Assembly: GCF_001544535.1 (NCBI RefSeq)
Contig: NZ_FCON02000032.1
Span: 1 to 64,000, forward strand
DNA length: 64,000 bases
Reading direction: 5' to 3'
Source: Caballeronia choica
GTDB lineage: Bacteria; Pseudomonadota; Gammaproteobacteria; Burkholderiales; Burkholderiaceae
How positions within the stretch are numbered: the stretch's first letter is position 1; each line of letters begins with the position of its first letter. This document shows positions 1 to 8,990 of this stretch, piece by piece. Made by a program: the position numbers and the translations under genes. Below the pieces are notes generated by a model that saw nothing but the letters and a program-made list of their open reading frames with translations, ran no database searches and was not told the origin of the DNA.

Positions 1-28
1 TCTAGTCGCGTACCACCATCTCATGCGC

Positions 29-72
29 AGCGGTCACGTTCAGCCGGAATGAGCGGTCACGATCACCGGAAT
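29..72. repeat. two near-identical 22-bp direct repeats, period 23 bp
   Basis: Two copies of agcggtcacg[t/a]tca[g/-]ccggaat lie head to tail at 29-50 and 52-72. Multiple short terminal repeats of this kind are typical of the ends of IS21-family elements, so this may be the outer end of an element lying left of the window. No transposase is visible here to confirm it. Confidence 0.4.
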
Positions 73-183
73 ACGCAATGGAGCAGGCGTTAAGAGATTG
101 CACGGACTTTCAGTTACGAAATTCCCGTGGTCGCTACACGCAGTGACCCCTCAATTGAAGGGGCACTTTGCTAGAGGCCATCG

Positions 184-366
184 ATGAGAGGAAGACGGGG
201 TATTACGGCAGCCGACGTAGTGCGGGCTTGCGTGTCGCTGCGAAAGCAGCGCCGGCGAATCGGTCCCAAAAATGTGAGGCTTGAGCTTGGAAAAGGGAGC
301 TATGAAACAATCGTGCGGCATTTGCGCATGCTGGCATTTCGGGACTGCAGCGACCGACAGTCTTGA
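184..366 (+). pseudogene. KfrA-like N-terminal DNA-binding fragment
   Basis: The 60-residue product has the pattern of the KfrA_N domain of plasmid DNA-binding proteins: residues 7-14 ITAADVVR, then IGPKNVRLELGKGSYETIVRHL at about 26-47. That helix-turn-helix begins such proteins, which normally continue for 200-400 residues as a coiled coil. Here the frame stops right after the HTH and nothing like a coiled coil follows in any nearby frame, so this is read as a 5' remnant. KfrA proteins are plasmid-borne, so the fragment hints at plasmid or integrative-element ancestry. A short stand-alone HTH protein is possible but less likely. Confidence 0.4.
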
Positions 367-1045
367 TATTGCTTAGGAACTAAGGTGGTGGGAGGAGCAC
401 TACGTGTCTCGTTTTGCATCTCTGAATCTACCTATGAGTGATTGAGGCCCGTGCGAACGGGCCTTTTCGTGGGTTTGCGCGCGTACTATCAGAATCGCCG
501 CCTCTGCCGGACCTTTGCCCGCCAAAAACATGCGGGCGGCCCGCAAGCGCCTCTTGGTCGCCTCGTCCACCACTTTCTTTGCCACGGCATGCATCACCAA
601 TCAATCTCCCAGAGATACGACGCACCAGCATCGCATCGGTTGTCATCTTTTATGGAATTCTCAATAGTGGTCGCAAATGGGGCGTATGCATAGAGCTCGG
701 CGCCGCTAGCAACATACTGCGTGTGCGAAATCGTGCCGGACCCTACTCACGACGCTTCGCGCCAGCGCCGCAACTGCTCGGCCTGTAGCTTGTCGCGCGC
801 ACGCCGCCCAATGTGCAGCATGCAACATGAGGATGCTGGCAGCGCTGGCGAACGCCGGTCGGTAATCGGGCTGTCAGATTCTCTGCGGCAGGTTGATGCC
901 GCTCTGCATCGGGTGTAAGGTGGCGCGGTGTGAGCACGATTGCATGATTTTTTTGAGCTGCTCATGTCGGTCACTCGCTATGATGAGACAGCGGAGAGCG
1001 CCAAACACTAGGAACCGCAGTAGTGGCTGGGAGGGTGATATCCGT
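367..1045. other. no gene recognised (679 bp)
   Basis: Several short overlapping frames exist on both strands but none has protein-like composition or a good ribosome binding site. The stretch holds one clear hairpin terminator (446-467) near its start and otherwise nothing that could be assigned. Confidence 0.5.
446..467 (+). terminator. intrinsic terminator
   Basis: GGCCCGT (446-452), a GCGA loop and ACGGGCC (457-463) form a perfect 7-bp GC stem followed by TTTTCG. It follows the KfrA-like fragment on the same strand. Confidence 0.65.
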
Positions 1046-1696
1046 ATGGCAGACAAGGCAAAGGCGCGCTACTTGATTTCGTCCGAGACCGCGCAGGAAA
1101 AAGCCGAACTTTTGCAGAAACTGGCCGGCGGCAAGAACGCGTTGCGCATCAATCAAGCGCTTGAAACCGTGGCGTTAGGATGCGGATTCGACGAGTGGCG
1201 CGAGTTGGTCGCTATTACCGCGAAGCTGGAGGCAGGCGAGGCGTATTCCCTCGGCGTCTCTGCGCTCATGCTGGCCGATGACCAGCACGTTGACGCGGAG
1301 ACACTATTAGCTCGCCGCGCGCTTCAGCTAGAAGCCGTTCGAGGTGTCATCACATGTTCCTATGCCCGAGCGCGAGAGCTCGCGATGCAATGGGCGCTCT
1401 CCGGCACGTCGCATGGTCCCGAAACATCTACCACAGGAGCCATTCGCGCAGACTACAGAGAGGGCGACGACAAAACAGCAACTCAAGCAGACTACCGGGA
1501 GGGTGACGACAAAACAGGCCGCTCGGTCGTCGGTGACGACTCAGAACCGACGCTTGAGGACGTGCTTAACGATGCGTTGTTTGCGGCCACACAGGAGTCC
1601 GGTCCTGACGAACCTCCGTACGCGCCGCCTTCTACGCCCCCTGCACCAGTCGCGGTGAGCTACAAGAAGCGTCGCTTACCAGCCGATGAGAGGTAG
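1046..1696 (+). CDS. hypothetical protein with duplicated acidic repeat
   Basis: An unrecognised 216-residue soluble protein. The ATG at 1046 is chosen over earlier in-frame starts because GGAGGG lies just upstream (about 1029-1034) and the residues before it (MMPLCIGCK...) do not look like protein. The first about 110 residues are predicted helical and globular. The middle has two copies of ADYREGDDKT 13 residues apart, and the C-terminal third is acidic then proline-rich and ends in a basic KKRR stretch. No catalytic motif, signal peptide or membrane segment was seen. It stands alone between unassigned DNA on both sides. Confidence 0.55.
   Translation: MADKAKARYLISSETAQEKAELLQKLAGGKNALRINQALETVALGCGFDEWRELVAITAKLEAGEAYSLGVSALMLADDQHVDAETLLARRALQLEAVRGVITCSYARARELAMQWALSGTSHGPETSTTGAIRADYREGDDKTATQADYREGDDKTGRSVVGDDSEPTLEDVLNDALFAATQESGPDEPPYAPPSTPPAPVAVSYKKRRLPADER
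1448..1516 (+). repeat. in-frame tandem duplication, 39-bp period
   Basis: Thirty-base units at 1448-1477 and 1487-1516 differ at only a few bases and encode two copies of ADYREGDDKT. The period is a multiple of three, so changes in copy number keep the reading frame. Confidence 0.75.
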
Positions 1697-2143
1697 GTTG
1701 TTGGCTGTGGTGGACGAATCGCCGCCGTGTTGGCCACTAAAAGCCAGCATGAGCTCTCGACAGTGGCGATGCGGCGAGCTTCACATACGAAGTTGCGGTC
1801 AATATTCAGGGTACCGCCACGGATTTCAAACGAGACCGTCGACGTGCTCGCCGTCGAACATTAGTCGGTATTCGAGTGTCAGGCTAACCGAGCACAGTGA
1901 GGCAGCTTAAGATGTTGCGAGATTCAGGTCATGTTCCTCTAACTTGGTTCTTGGTTTGCAGCGCATCGAGAACTCCACGGGCGCTCCCCCCTCAAGTTTC
2001 CGTCGGTCAGGCCGTTACAGTATTGAGTAAACGAAGCGACCGAGAGCAGCAAATGGAATACAGCCCCGAAGTCGGACGCGCAATTGGGGTGGGATTTGGT
2101 GCGCAGACTGCTGCTACGAATTCGATGTTCGAAAAAATAAGAA
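1697..2143. other. no gene recognised (447 bp)
   Basis: Short frames only. I see no terminator, operator or homology to a known element. Confidence 0.4.
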
Positions 2144-3184
2144 ATGCTAGACGAGAGTTTATCCAAAGGCCTTGCGACCCGATTCTTCAATGAGCATGCC
2201 GAGTATTGTTTCGCTTTAGACCGCAACCGACTGCGATGCGAGGCCGATGCTCGTAAATTTGCGCATCATCCTGACAAGTGGAGGCAGTGGCTTCGGAGCA
2301 TCGACGGCTCACTGGGCAAGACGCTTCTGTCGAAGGTTGAAAATGGCGGCAAGCGCAAGTTCTTGACTGTCTTCCACTATCTTGGCGCCCCCGATAGCAA
2401 TCCGGTAACTGAATGGGACGAGCCAATCATCCCGATTATGTTTCGGTCGTACACTTACCCTGCAGCGCAAGTGGCTCATAGATTTCCCGACAGATGCTAC
2501 GTAAGCAAGCATGCATTCGCTCGGCTGATACAGCGGCTTGGCGTGAGCGAGGGCTCGAAGCAGGGTACGTACGACTTCTACACTCTTAACGAAGAGCTTG
2601 TTCCATTGGTGACGTGGTCAACGGTCTGGATGATGTGCTTGATGGACGTCGTTCATCTTGCTCAACTTCCGAAAGAACTCCTCGCTTTTCCTATTCCATC
2701 TTCCAACGGAATGTTTTTCGCCACGTTGAACATGTCGAGGCCGATGCTGAACATTCGAACCTGGGTCCATGACCGGCAGTTATCGGCACGTCAGCGCTCG
2801 CTTAAGTCCAAGCTTCAGCAATCGCTGGATGAGTCAGAAGCGAATCTGATTTCGTGCATAGCGGACGACATGCGGCCGCCCGGTTGTGGTTTTGCGGTGA
2901 AAGCCGTTTGCAGTCGTCTAGCCAGCTTCTCGAACGAGTTGCTTGATGCGGCCTTTGAACATCTGAGTGACTCTCCGGAGAAGGCAGACTTGCAAGTGCT
3001 TGTCCGCAAAACGGTTGAGGCATTCAAGCTTTCCCCGGGCACGCTTGCCGCTTATCAATCGCTTAGTCGTGAGGCGTTTCTGGCAGCGTTTCGCCGACCA
3101 GATGGCGAGCAGCATCTCATCATGCTGCTCGAAAAGGCTGTTCAGAAGGACCCGAACCTCGCGGAAGCCTTCGGGTCCGATTGA
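2144..3184 (+). CDS. hypothetical protein, 346 aa
   Basis: A long frame with normal amino-acid composition that I do not recognise. It has no signal peptide or obvious transmembrane span and no nucleotide-binding or nuclease motif. Features are a basic aromatic N-terminal region, a hydrophobic centre near residues 160-180 (WSTVWMMCLMDVVHLAQL), and a helical C-terminal half rich in Leu/Ala/Glu ending in EKAVQKDPNLAEAFGSD. The ATG at 2144 is the first in frame and lacks a strong Shine-Dalgarno sequence, so the true start could be slightly further in. A hairpin terminator follows at 3247. It lies next to the defence-like island but shows nothing that ties it to one. Confidence 0.6.
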   Translation: MLDESLSKGLATRFFNEHAEYCFALDRNRLRCEADARKFAHHPDKWRQWLRSIDGSLGKTLLSKVENGGKRKFLTVFHYLGAPDSNPVTEWDEPIIPIMFRSYTYPAAQVAHRFPDRCYVSKHAFARLIQRLGVSEGSKQGTYDFYTLNEELVPLVTWSTVWMMCLMDVVHLAQLPKELLAFPIPSSNGMFFATLNMSRPMLNIRTWVHDRQLSARQRSLKSKLQQSLDESEANLISCIADDMRPPGCGFAVKAVCSRLASFSNELLDAAFEHLSDSPEKADLQVLVRKTVEAFKLSPGTLAAYQSLSREAFLAAFRRPDGEQHLIMLLEKAVQKDPNLAEAFGSD

Positions 3185-3246
3185 GAGAGCCTTGCCGCGG
3201 GGGACTCTCGCGGGGCGGTGGCCGAGTGCCGTGATAGATGCGAATT

Positions 3247-3269
3247 AGCCCGAGCGAAGCGGGCTTCTT
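3247..3269. terminator. hairpin terminator between convergent genes
   Basis: AGCCCG (3247-3252) pairs with CGGGCT (3260-3265) around a 7-nt loop, followed by TCTT on the plus strand. It separates the 346-aa gene from the leftward 90-aa gene. Confidence 0.6.
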
Positions 3270-3317
3270 GGGTTCCTAGAACTGAAATTACGCGGCAGCG
3301 GAGGTCTTTGTTTACGG

Positions 3318-3590
3318 CTAGTCCTCAAACGGGTTGCCGGTGTCTTTCACTTCGGTATTGAGGTTGTATTCCGCACGCACGGCTTTCAGCACGCCCTCGA
3401 TGTCGCGCTCGAAGCCGACCGCGTTGCCGAAGTTGGTCATGTTCCAGTTGCAACCTGTCTTATCAGGCTCCTGCAATCGCGGCCGCGGCACACGAATCTT
3501 CACGCCATCCTCGACGACTTCCTGCCGTCGATGGATTCGCCGGTTGACCTCCTGCTGTAGCTGCGAGGCATTGAGCGTCTTGCGTATCAC
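3318..3590 (-). CDS. hypothetical protein, 90 aa
   Basis: A small basic soluble protein beginning IRKTLNASQLQQEVNRRIHRR and ending in an acidic TEVKDTGNPFED tail. The GTG at 3590 is chosen because AAGGAG sits six bases upstream; the frame could extend to a TTG at 3614, which would place that Shine-Dalgarno sequence inside the gene. It contains KTGCNWNMTNFGNA and looks like a conserved uncharacterised protein of Burkholderiales rather than noise, but I cannot name a family. AT-rich DNA with TGATGAAAA repeats upstream (about 3780-3815) may hold its promoter. Confidence 0.55.
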   Translation of the reverse strand: MIRKTLNASQLQQEVNRRIHRRQEVVEDGVKIRVPRPRLQEPDKTGCNWNMTNFGNAVGFERDIEGVLKAVRAEYNLNTEVKDTGNPFED

Positions 3591-4432
3591 CGGAGTCTCC
3601 TTCAGTTTGCTCAAGCCAGTCTAGCTCAAGTGAGGCGTTCTGAGACACGTCGCCCTGGTTCGTTCGGGGTACGCGCGGAAACTGAGTCGGTGTGGATAAT
3701 GCACGGAATTTGGCGAAGTCGGTAACGGTAGAGTGATAGTGCGCGGTCTGCGTTGGTAGTGTGTCGACGTCGAATAGTTGATGAAAAATGTGGTCAAATA
3801 GATGATGAAAATTTCATTACCTGTTTGACCATCCACCTGGTTCACCGATTTGGCTTTGCTTTATGCAGTAAAGCGCCCCAGCCACTTCGGCGTCGGTGGG
3901 CTCCCTTTTTCACGCGGGGGAGTTAGACGGAATTCACACCCTGCTTTTTTTGGCAGCCTACCCCTTATAGGCACTGAACTTTCTGTGCCTTCAGCTGCCG
4001 TTGCGTGTCAGTTGCGCTCGTGCTCTACTGCCACCGCTTTCAAAGACCAGCACCCACTCCACCGCCCCGGCCGGATACTCCTCCGGCCATGCCTCTACCA
4101 GCAATCCCACTGCGTCCCGCATCCGCGACTCTGCCTTTTCGCCGTCCAGCCCTCCTTTGCGCCATCTGTCCCGATTGTTTCCACGATGCTCTGCGCGCAG
4201 GCCATCCTGTCGATTGCACGTCACAGGCGTTCGCGCATCTGGTCGCGCAGGCCAAGTTCGCGCGTGACGACCTCGACGTTCGCGGCGTCTGATAGCAGAA
4301 GGTTGAGTAGTTGCCGCTGGCGTCGCGCCCGGGCTAAGCCGGGCAGCCGCTGGGCGTTATCGTCGTGAGGTAGCGAGTCCATCCGCTGTGTAGCCGACCG
4401 CTTTATCCGGCTGAACGAAGGAGAGATGGCGA
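3591..4432. other. no intact gene; promoter-like AT-rich DNA and a gene remnant
   Basis: The first part (to about 3830) is AT-rich and may carry the promoter of the leftward 90-aa gene. The part at about 4028-4260 is a degraded leftward coding segment listed separately. I see nothing else. Confidence 0.4.
4028..4260 (-). pseudogene. degraded coding remnant, copy 1
   Basis: On the minus strand this reads MRDAVGLLVEAWPEEYPAGAVEW and similar protein-like text broken across frames. A diverged second copy lies at about 8640-8900, sharing ctccaccgccccggc, tcccgcat and ccgattgtttcc in the same order. The original gene product is not recognised. The pair shows that both flanks of the helicase block descend from a duplicated sequence. 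Confidence 0.35.
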
Positions 4433-4681
4433 CTATCTGTCTTTGGGCGGCTCTTGCCCGTCTGCAGGCAGGTCATCGCGCGACCAATATTCCTCCGTCT
4501 GACCCGCGAGAAAGGTCTTAGCCGCTGCTTGCTGCTTCAGCTTGTATTCAAGTACATCGGACTCTTTAAGCATTCCATCCGTCGCGGCCAGGATTTCATC
4601 TTGAACGAGCTTTGCAACATGCGCGCGGGCTACTGTTAGCAGTCGCGCGGCCTCTCCAAACGTGATGAATTGTTCCGGCAT
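4433..4681 (-). CDS. excisionase/antitoxin-type HTH protein
   Basis: An 82-residue protein beginning MPEQFITFGEAARLLTVARA, the winged HTH of excisionase and antitoxin DNA-binding proteins. A charged C-terminal segment follows (DVLEYKLKQQAAAKTFLAG, then EEYWSRDDLPADGQEPPKD) of the kind that neutralises PIN-type toxins in two-gene modules. No toxin gene follows on the same strand; the downstream DNA is degraded, so it is either an orphan antitoxin or a stand-alone regulator. The ATG at 4681 is taken because residues upstream of it in frame are not protein-like. Confidence 0.6.
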   Translation of the reverse strand: MPEQFITFGEAARLLTVARAHVAKLVQDEILAATDGMLKESDVLEYKLKQQAAAKTFLAGQTEEYWSRDDLPADGQEPPKDR

Positions 4682-5037
4682 GGTGGCCAGCTCCGGAGTG
4701 AAGAAGTGGTTCGACGAACCTGCCACACAGTGTAGCCCCGCCGCGACATGACGTTTCGACTGCAGCAATGAGACGCCTCAACGCCCGCCGCGTCTGCGAA
4801 TCCGAACAGGCACCCACCCATCCGTCGCGTTTCGCGTCGGCCCCGCGCACCGGAACTGCTCCGACCTCGAGCCCTGCCGCCACAGGCACAAGCCCACATT
4901 CTTACTCAACAACTAACGTTCCGTGTTAGTTGTCGCAGAAAAAAGCACCCGAAAAAGTGCGGTCGGGGCATGGCGCCGCAAGGCTTTGCTTCTTGCTCTC
5001 AAGTATCCTCTGCAGATTTGCAACCAGACAAAGAGAC
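4682..5037. other. intergenic, 356 bp, before the helicase gene
   Basis: No gene recognised. Part of it (about 4777-4880) resembles sequence upstream of the second remnant near 8840-8890, including the shared ccggaactgc. It also holds the inverted repeat at 4909-4933. Confidence 0.35.
4909..4933. repeat. perfect 9-bp inverted repeat upstream of helicase
   Basis: ACAACTAAC (4909-4917) and GTTAGTTGT (4925-4933) are exact reverse complements around a 7-bp spacer, about 100 bp before the helicase start. It is AT-rich with no T-tract, so a regulator-binding site is more likely than a terminator. Confidence 0.45.
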
Positions 5038-7827
5038 ATGTCTCACGTTTTCGAGCCCACGACGTGGGGGCTAATGTTCACGCGTTCGCGTAAATGGCGC
5101 CTGAGCCTCGATAGTGACACCCAAGAGATTCACCTTTTGCTCGAAGGTGAGCGTTACCGGGTGCATCTCGGGAGCAGTGACGAGCCCGTCCTTGTCCATC
5201 CTGGGATTCTCTGGTCGGCGCTTACTCTCCGGATGGATGGGCTGGCTCCGACCCGCGTTGACGGTCTGCCCGCTGGACAGGTGCGCGTGCTTCAGAAGGC
5301 GATTGTTGATGGGAAGGCGGCCGCCCAGCGAGTAGCCCGTCAGAAGGAATTCAACGCGGTGTACGCGCAGATAAGCGCCTGGGTGTCCGGGCTGATACGC
5401 GGTGGCGACAGCATGCGGGCCCGGACGGGCTGGGTGCCTATGGAAGACCAACTGGAGATGCTGAAGTCGCGCCCCAAGGTCGCACTCAGTACCGACGCGT
5501 TGCTAAGTCATGTGCGTGACCCGGCGAATCGCGCTTCCCTTCCGGGCGACCCGAGGACGCTCAAGAGCATTCTGAAGTTTGACGACGACCAGTGGCTGTC
5601 TTTTTGCCGGATTTGTAACGTCGGTGGCCTGGATGACGAAAAGAACTGGCCGCGTGAGCTCTTTGACCACATCGAAAGCAAGCCCCTGACGCCAGACCAG
5701 ATTCGCGCGGTTATGTGCTTCGAGAACAGGATGCTGGTTGTGGCGTCCGCGGGCTCCGGCAAGACCTCCACCATGGTGGCAAAAGCCGTGTACGCCGTGC
5801 ACCGCGAGATAGTGACCCCCGACCGGATATTGCTTCTTGCGTTTAACGCGAAAGCTGCCGAGGAGCTGGGTGCTCGAAGCGAGACCGCGTTCAAGCGTGT
5901 TGGCCGGCCCGACGTCACTGTGGAGGCCAAGACTTTCCATAGTCTCGGACTGAGCATTATTGGCAAGGCAACGGGGCGAAAGCCAACCGTGCCGGACTGG
6001 GCGGTTGACGCCGCCGCTGGCATGCGCAAGCTTGTAGCGCTGGTCGACGGCCTGAAGGACCGCTCGACCGAGTTCAGGACAAGATGGGACCTTTTCCGCG
6101 TGGTGTTCGGCCGCGACCTGCCAAAGCCTGGCGCCGCATCAGCCGCTGACGGCTGGAACAAGGACGGCGTCGGCTACGTGCGGACGATTCGGGGCGAGCG
6201 CGTGCGAAGCCACGAGGAACGCCTGATTTGCGATTGGCTGTTCTACAACGGCGTCAATTACGAATATGAGCGTCGATATGAATTTGACACGGCGACCGCC
6301 GAGCACCGTCAATACGTTCCGGACTTCTACTACCCGGACATCGACGTCTACCACGAGCATCTGGCGCTCAATGCCGCCGGCCAGCCGCCGGCTGAGTTTG
6401 CCGGATACCTCGACGGTGTCGCCTGGAAGCGCGCCGAGCACGAACGGCGCGGCACAAGGCTGATAGAAACTACGTCACACCAGTTGCGAACGCGCTCGCT
6501 GGACGACGTTTTGGGGAAGCAGTTGACCGCGCTCGGCATCGCCCTTGACCCCAATCCCGACAGGCCGATACCGGACGGCGGGTTCCCGCCCATGGAGAGC
6601 GAGAAGCTCGTCGCGTTGGTTCGCATCTTTATGACTCACGCGAAGAGCAACTGCCTGAGCATTGATGCCTTGTTGCGCCGGCTGAATAGCGAGGGGGGCG
6701 ACAGGTTCATCCACCGGCACAAGATGTTCCTTGAAATCGCCGCGCCGGTGCTTCGCGCCTGGGATGATGCGCTTGCTGCCGAGGATGGCATTGACTTCGA
6801 AGACATGCTGAACCAGGCAGCGGCTCACCTCGAAGCTGGTCGCTATGAATCACCGTATCACCTGTTGATGGCCGATGAATTCCAGGATGCATCCCGTGTT
6901 CGCGCGCGTCTGTGCCGCGCCTTGGTCAACCGTCGGGGGCGCTTCTTCTTTGCTGTCGGTGACGACTGGCAATCGATAAACCGGTTCGCCGGCTCAGATA
7001 TCTCGGTCATGACCGGCTTTGCCGGCTGGTTCGGCTATTCGGAAGTGCTTAAGCTTGAGCAGACGTTCCGCTGCCCTCAGGAGCTTTGCGATATATCGAG
7101 CGGATTCATCGGGAAGAACCCAAACCAGATGAAGAAGAAGGTTCGCTCGGAGACGCCCGCGTTCGGGCCGGTCCTCAGGGCATTTCAGGTCGACAGCCGC
7201 GGTGAAATCAAGGACGCAATTGACGCGTATCTCGCGCAGCTTCACCGGGAGATGGTGGAAGGGGCCGTGCCTCTGGGCAAAGACGGGAAAGTGACGGTTT
7301 TCGTCCTTGGCCGGTACAACGCAGACAACTATTACGTACCGGACAACTGGCGTGGGCGATATGGTCGGTTTATCACGTTGTCTTTCACGAGCATGCATCG
7401 CTCGAAAGGAGCGGAGGCGGATTACGTCGTTTTGCCGGCCATGCTCACCCGCGCGTTCCCAAGCACAAGAGTGGATGACCCCGTTCTGGACATGGCGATG
7501 CCTACTGGTGACAAGTATCCGCTGAGCGAAGAACGACGATTGTTCTACGTCGCCCTAACCCGCGCGCGTCGAGGCGTAACGATGTTCACGGTGAAGGGGG
7601 AGTCGTCTTCCTTCCTGGATGAACTGGTCCGGGACAAGGCGGTGAAGGTGGAAGCGACCGGCGGCGACCTGGTTGAAGAAGAGCGTTGTCCCGCATGCGG
7701 AACCGGCGTAATCGTTTCACGCGAAGGCCGCTACGGCTTGTTCGAGGCATGTTCTGCCTACCCTCGGTGCGAGTACAAACCGCGCCGGGCAGCCAAGACC
7801 GCGCGAACACGTCAGTCAGCCATATGA
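5038..7827 (+). CDS. UvrD/HelD-type helicase with nuclease-like insert and zinc ribbon
   Basis: A 929-residue superfamily 1A helicase related to DNA helicase IV. The Walker A SAGSGKTS lies at about 236-243, Walker B DEFQD at about 612-616, then DDWQSINRF, LEQTFRC, TSMHRSKGAEAD and FYVALTRAR in canonical order. Between motif Ia and Walker B sits an extra segment (about 390-485) with HEERLICDWLFYN, YVPDFYYPDID, YHEH and LIETTSHQ, resembling a PD-(D/E)XK nuclease fold. The C terminus (about 884-918) is a four-cysteine topoisomerase-type zinc ribbon (CPACG...CSAYPRCEYKP). Helicase IV is about 680 residues, so this is a larger variant. The ATG at 5038 (AAAGAG upstream) is preferred over an in-frame start 108 bp earlier. 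Its last codon overlaps the next gene as ATGA. A role in repair or anti-phage defence is inferred from context. Confidence 0.85.
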   Translation: MSHVFEPTTWGLMFTRSRKWRLSLDSDTQEIHLLLEGERYRVHLGSSDEPVLVHPGILWSALTLRMDGLAPTRVDGLPAGQVRVLQKAIVDGKAAAQRVARQKEFNAVYAQISAWVSGLIRGGDSMRARTGWVPMEDQLEMLKSRPKVALSTDALLSHVRDPANRASLPGDPRTLKSILKFDDDQWLSFCRICNVGGLDDEKNWPRELFDHIESKPLTPDQIRAVMCFENRMLVVASAGSGKTSTMVAKAVYAVHREIVTPDRILLLAFNAKAAEELGARSETAFKRVGRPDVTVEAKTFHSLGLSIIGKATGRKPTVPDWAVDAAAGMRKLVALVDGLKDRSTEFRTRWDLFRVVFGRDLPKPGAASAADGWNKDGVGYVRTIRGERVRSHEERLICDWLFYNGVNYEYERRYEFDTATAEHRQYVPDFYYPDIDVYHEHLALNAAGQPPAEFAGYLDGVAWKRAEHERRGTRLIETTSHQLRTRSLDDVLGKQLTALGIALDPNPDRPIPDGGFPPMESEKLVALVRIFMTHAKSNCLSIDALLRRLNSEGGDRFIHRHKMFLEIAAPVLRAWDDALAAEDGIDFEDMLNQAAAHLEAGRYESPYHLLMADEFQDASRVRARLCRALVNRRGRFFFAVGDDWQSINRFAGSDISVMTGFAGWFGYSEVLKLEQTFRCPQELCDISSGFIGKNPNQMKKKVRSETPAFGPVLRAFQVDSRGEIKDAIDAYLAQLHREMVEGAVPLGKDGKVTVFVLGRYNADNYYVPDNWRGRYGRFITLSFTSMHRSKGAEADYVVLPAMLTRAFPSTRVDDPVLDMAMPTGDKYPLSEERRLFYVALTRARRGVTMFTVKGESSSFLDELVRDKAVKVEATGGDLVEEERCPACGTGVIVSREGRYGLFEACSAYPRCEYKPRRAAKTARTRQSAI

Positions 7828-8563
7828 GCAACGTCATATTCATGCCATGGATTGGCGCAAAGTACGAGGCCGAGGGATTTCGCGGTCTGCGAATACTTAT
7901 CGTTGCCGAATCCCACTATGGAAGCAAACGAAGCGAACGGCCCACGGCAACACCGGAGCTCGTGAAGGCGCTCGGTCAACGGCTCAAGCATCCAGATGCG
8001 ACTGCACGTCTGCGGAAACATCCGCACTTTGCGCGGATAGTCACAGCGGTTAGCGGTGCGGCAAGGGCGTCGATGCTCACAACGCAGGAACGGGCGGATT
8101 TTTGGGAACGGGTCTGCTACTACAACTTCCTTCAGGAATTCATGTCTGCTCCGCGCGTGCTCCCGCCGGCGAAATCCTGGACGCTGGCAAGGACGCCTTC
8201 CTGGAAGTTCTTGCTGCCGTGCAGCCGGATGTTGTTATCGCTTTCAGCAAGCGACTTGGCGCCCTGCTAAGACCCCTTTGCTGCGAGGTGCCGTTGGCGA
8301 CGGTGCATCACCCCTCTACCGGCTTCGCTTACGCGAGGTGGCAGCCAGTTATTGCAACGACCTTGGATGATGCATATGCCCGCCGCCGTTCGTTGGGCGT
8401 TGGCGCTTGCGACTCAGGCCAAAGCCCGCAGTACGTGGCATGGCGAAGGGCATCGCGAAAGGCAAGGGCTGCCCACGGGCCCCACCTGCCACCAGACGTG
8501 CTTGCCGACGTTCACGCTCGGTGGGTCGTTGAGATGGCAGTAGCAAAGGCGGCGGCGAGGTAA
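7824..8563 (+). pseudogene. DNA-glycosylase-like protein, frameshifted
   Basis: Translation starts in an ATGA overlap with the helicase stop, so the two are coupled. The first frame reads MSNVIFMPWIGAKYEAEGF, LRILIVAESHYG and VCYYNFLQEFM; the second continues AGKDAFLEVLAAVQPDVVIAF, then ATVHHPSTGFAY. The switch falls at TCCTGGACGCT (8175-8185): adding one G to the GG at 8179-8180 restores LPPAKSWDAGKDAF. The early VAESHYG and late HHPS motifs and the overall length (about 246 aa) suggest the uracil-DNA-glycosylase superfamily, but the key active-site residue is not obvious, so that is a fold-level guess. The frameshift may be a real mutation or a base-calling error. Confidence 0.6.
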
Positions 8564-8639
8564 CCTACGAAGGGCTTTGTCCTTGATGGAGTTACCTGAT
8601 TAGCATAGGGGTGTGTCGGCGGGATGCCTTTTCGATTAG

Positions 8640-8900
8640 CGCCACCGGTGAAAGAAGAATCAACCCCTCCACCGCCCCGGCGGGATAATCTTCCAGCCCG
8701 CCTTGCCAGCAACTCGACCGCTTCCCGCATGTGCACCCGAAGCGCTGCTTCTTTGTCGCTCGTGCCCGCGCTTCTCACCCCGATTGTTTCCAAAACTGAT
8801 TGCGCTCAAGCGGCCCGGTCCATTGCTCGACGCAATCCGCCGTGTTTCCGCTAGGCCCATACGCCGGAACTGCCAAGGCCTCCAAACCCCTGCAGCTATA
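8640..8900 (-). pseudogene. degraded coding remnant, copy 2
   Basis: Counterpart of the remnant at 4028-4260. The minus strand gives METIGVRSAG and MREAVELLARRAG, compared with MRDAVGLLVEAW in copy 1. The plus-strand blocks ctccaccgccccggc, tcccgcat and ccgattgtttcc are shared in order. Here the segment continues without interruption into the ccggaactgc block, whereas in copy 1 about 0.5 kb including the HTH gene lies in between. The rest of 8564-8990 holds no other recognisable feature. Confidence 0.35.
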
Positions 8901-8990
8901 GCAAACTCAATTGAACCTGTTCCCCTCGAAGGCTGGCTCAGATACGCTTCGGGTTTTAGCCCAACGTCCATCGCTCAACGCACTTTATTC

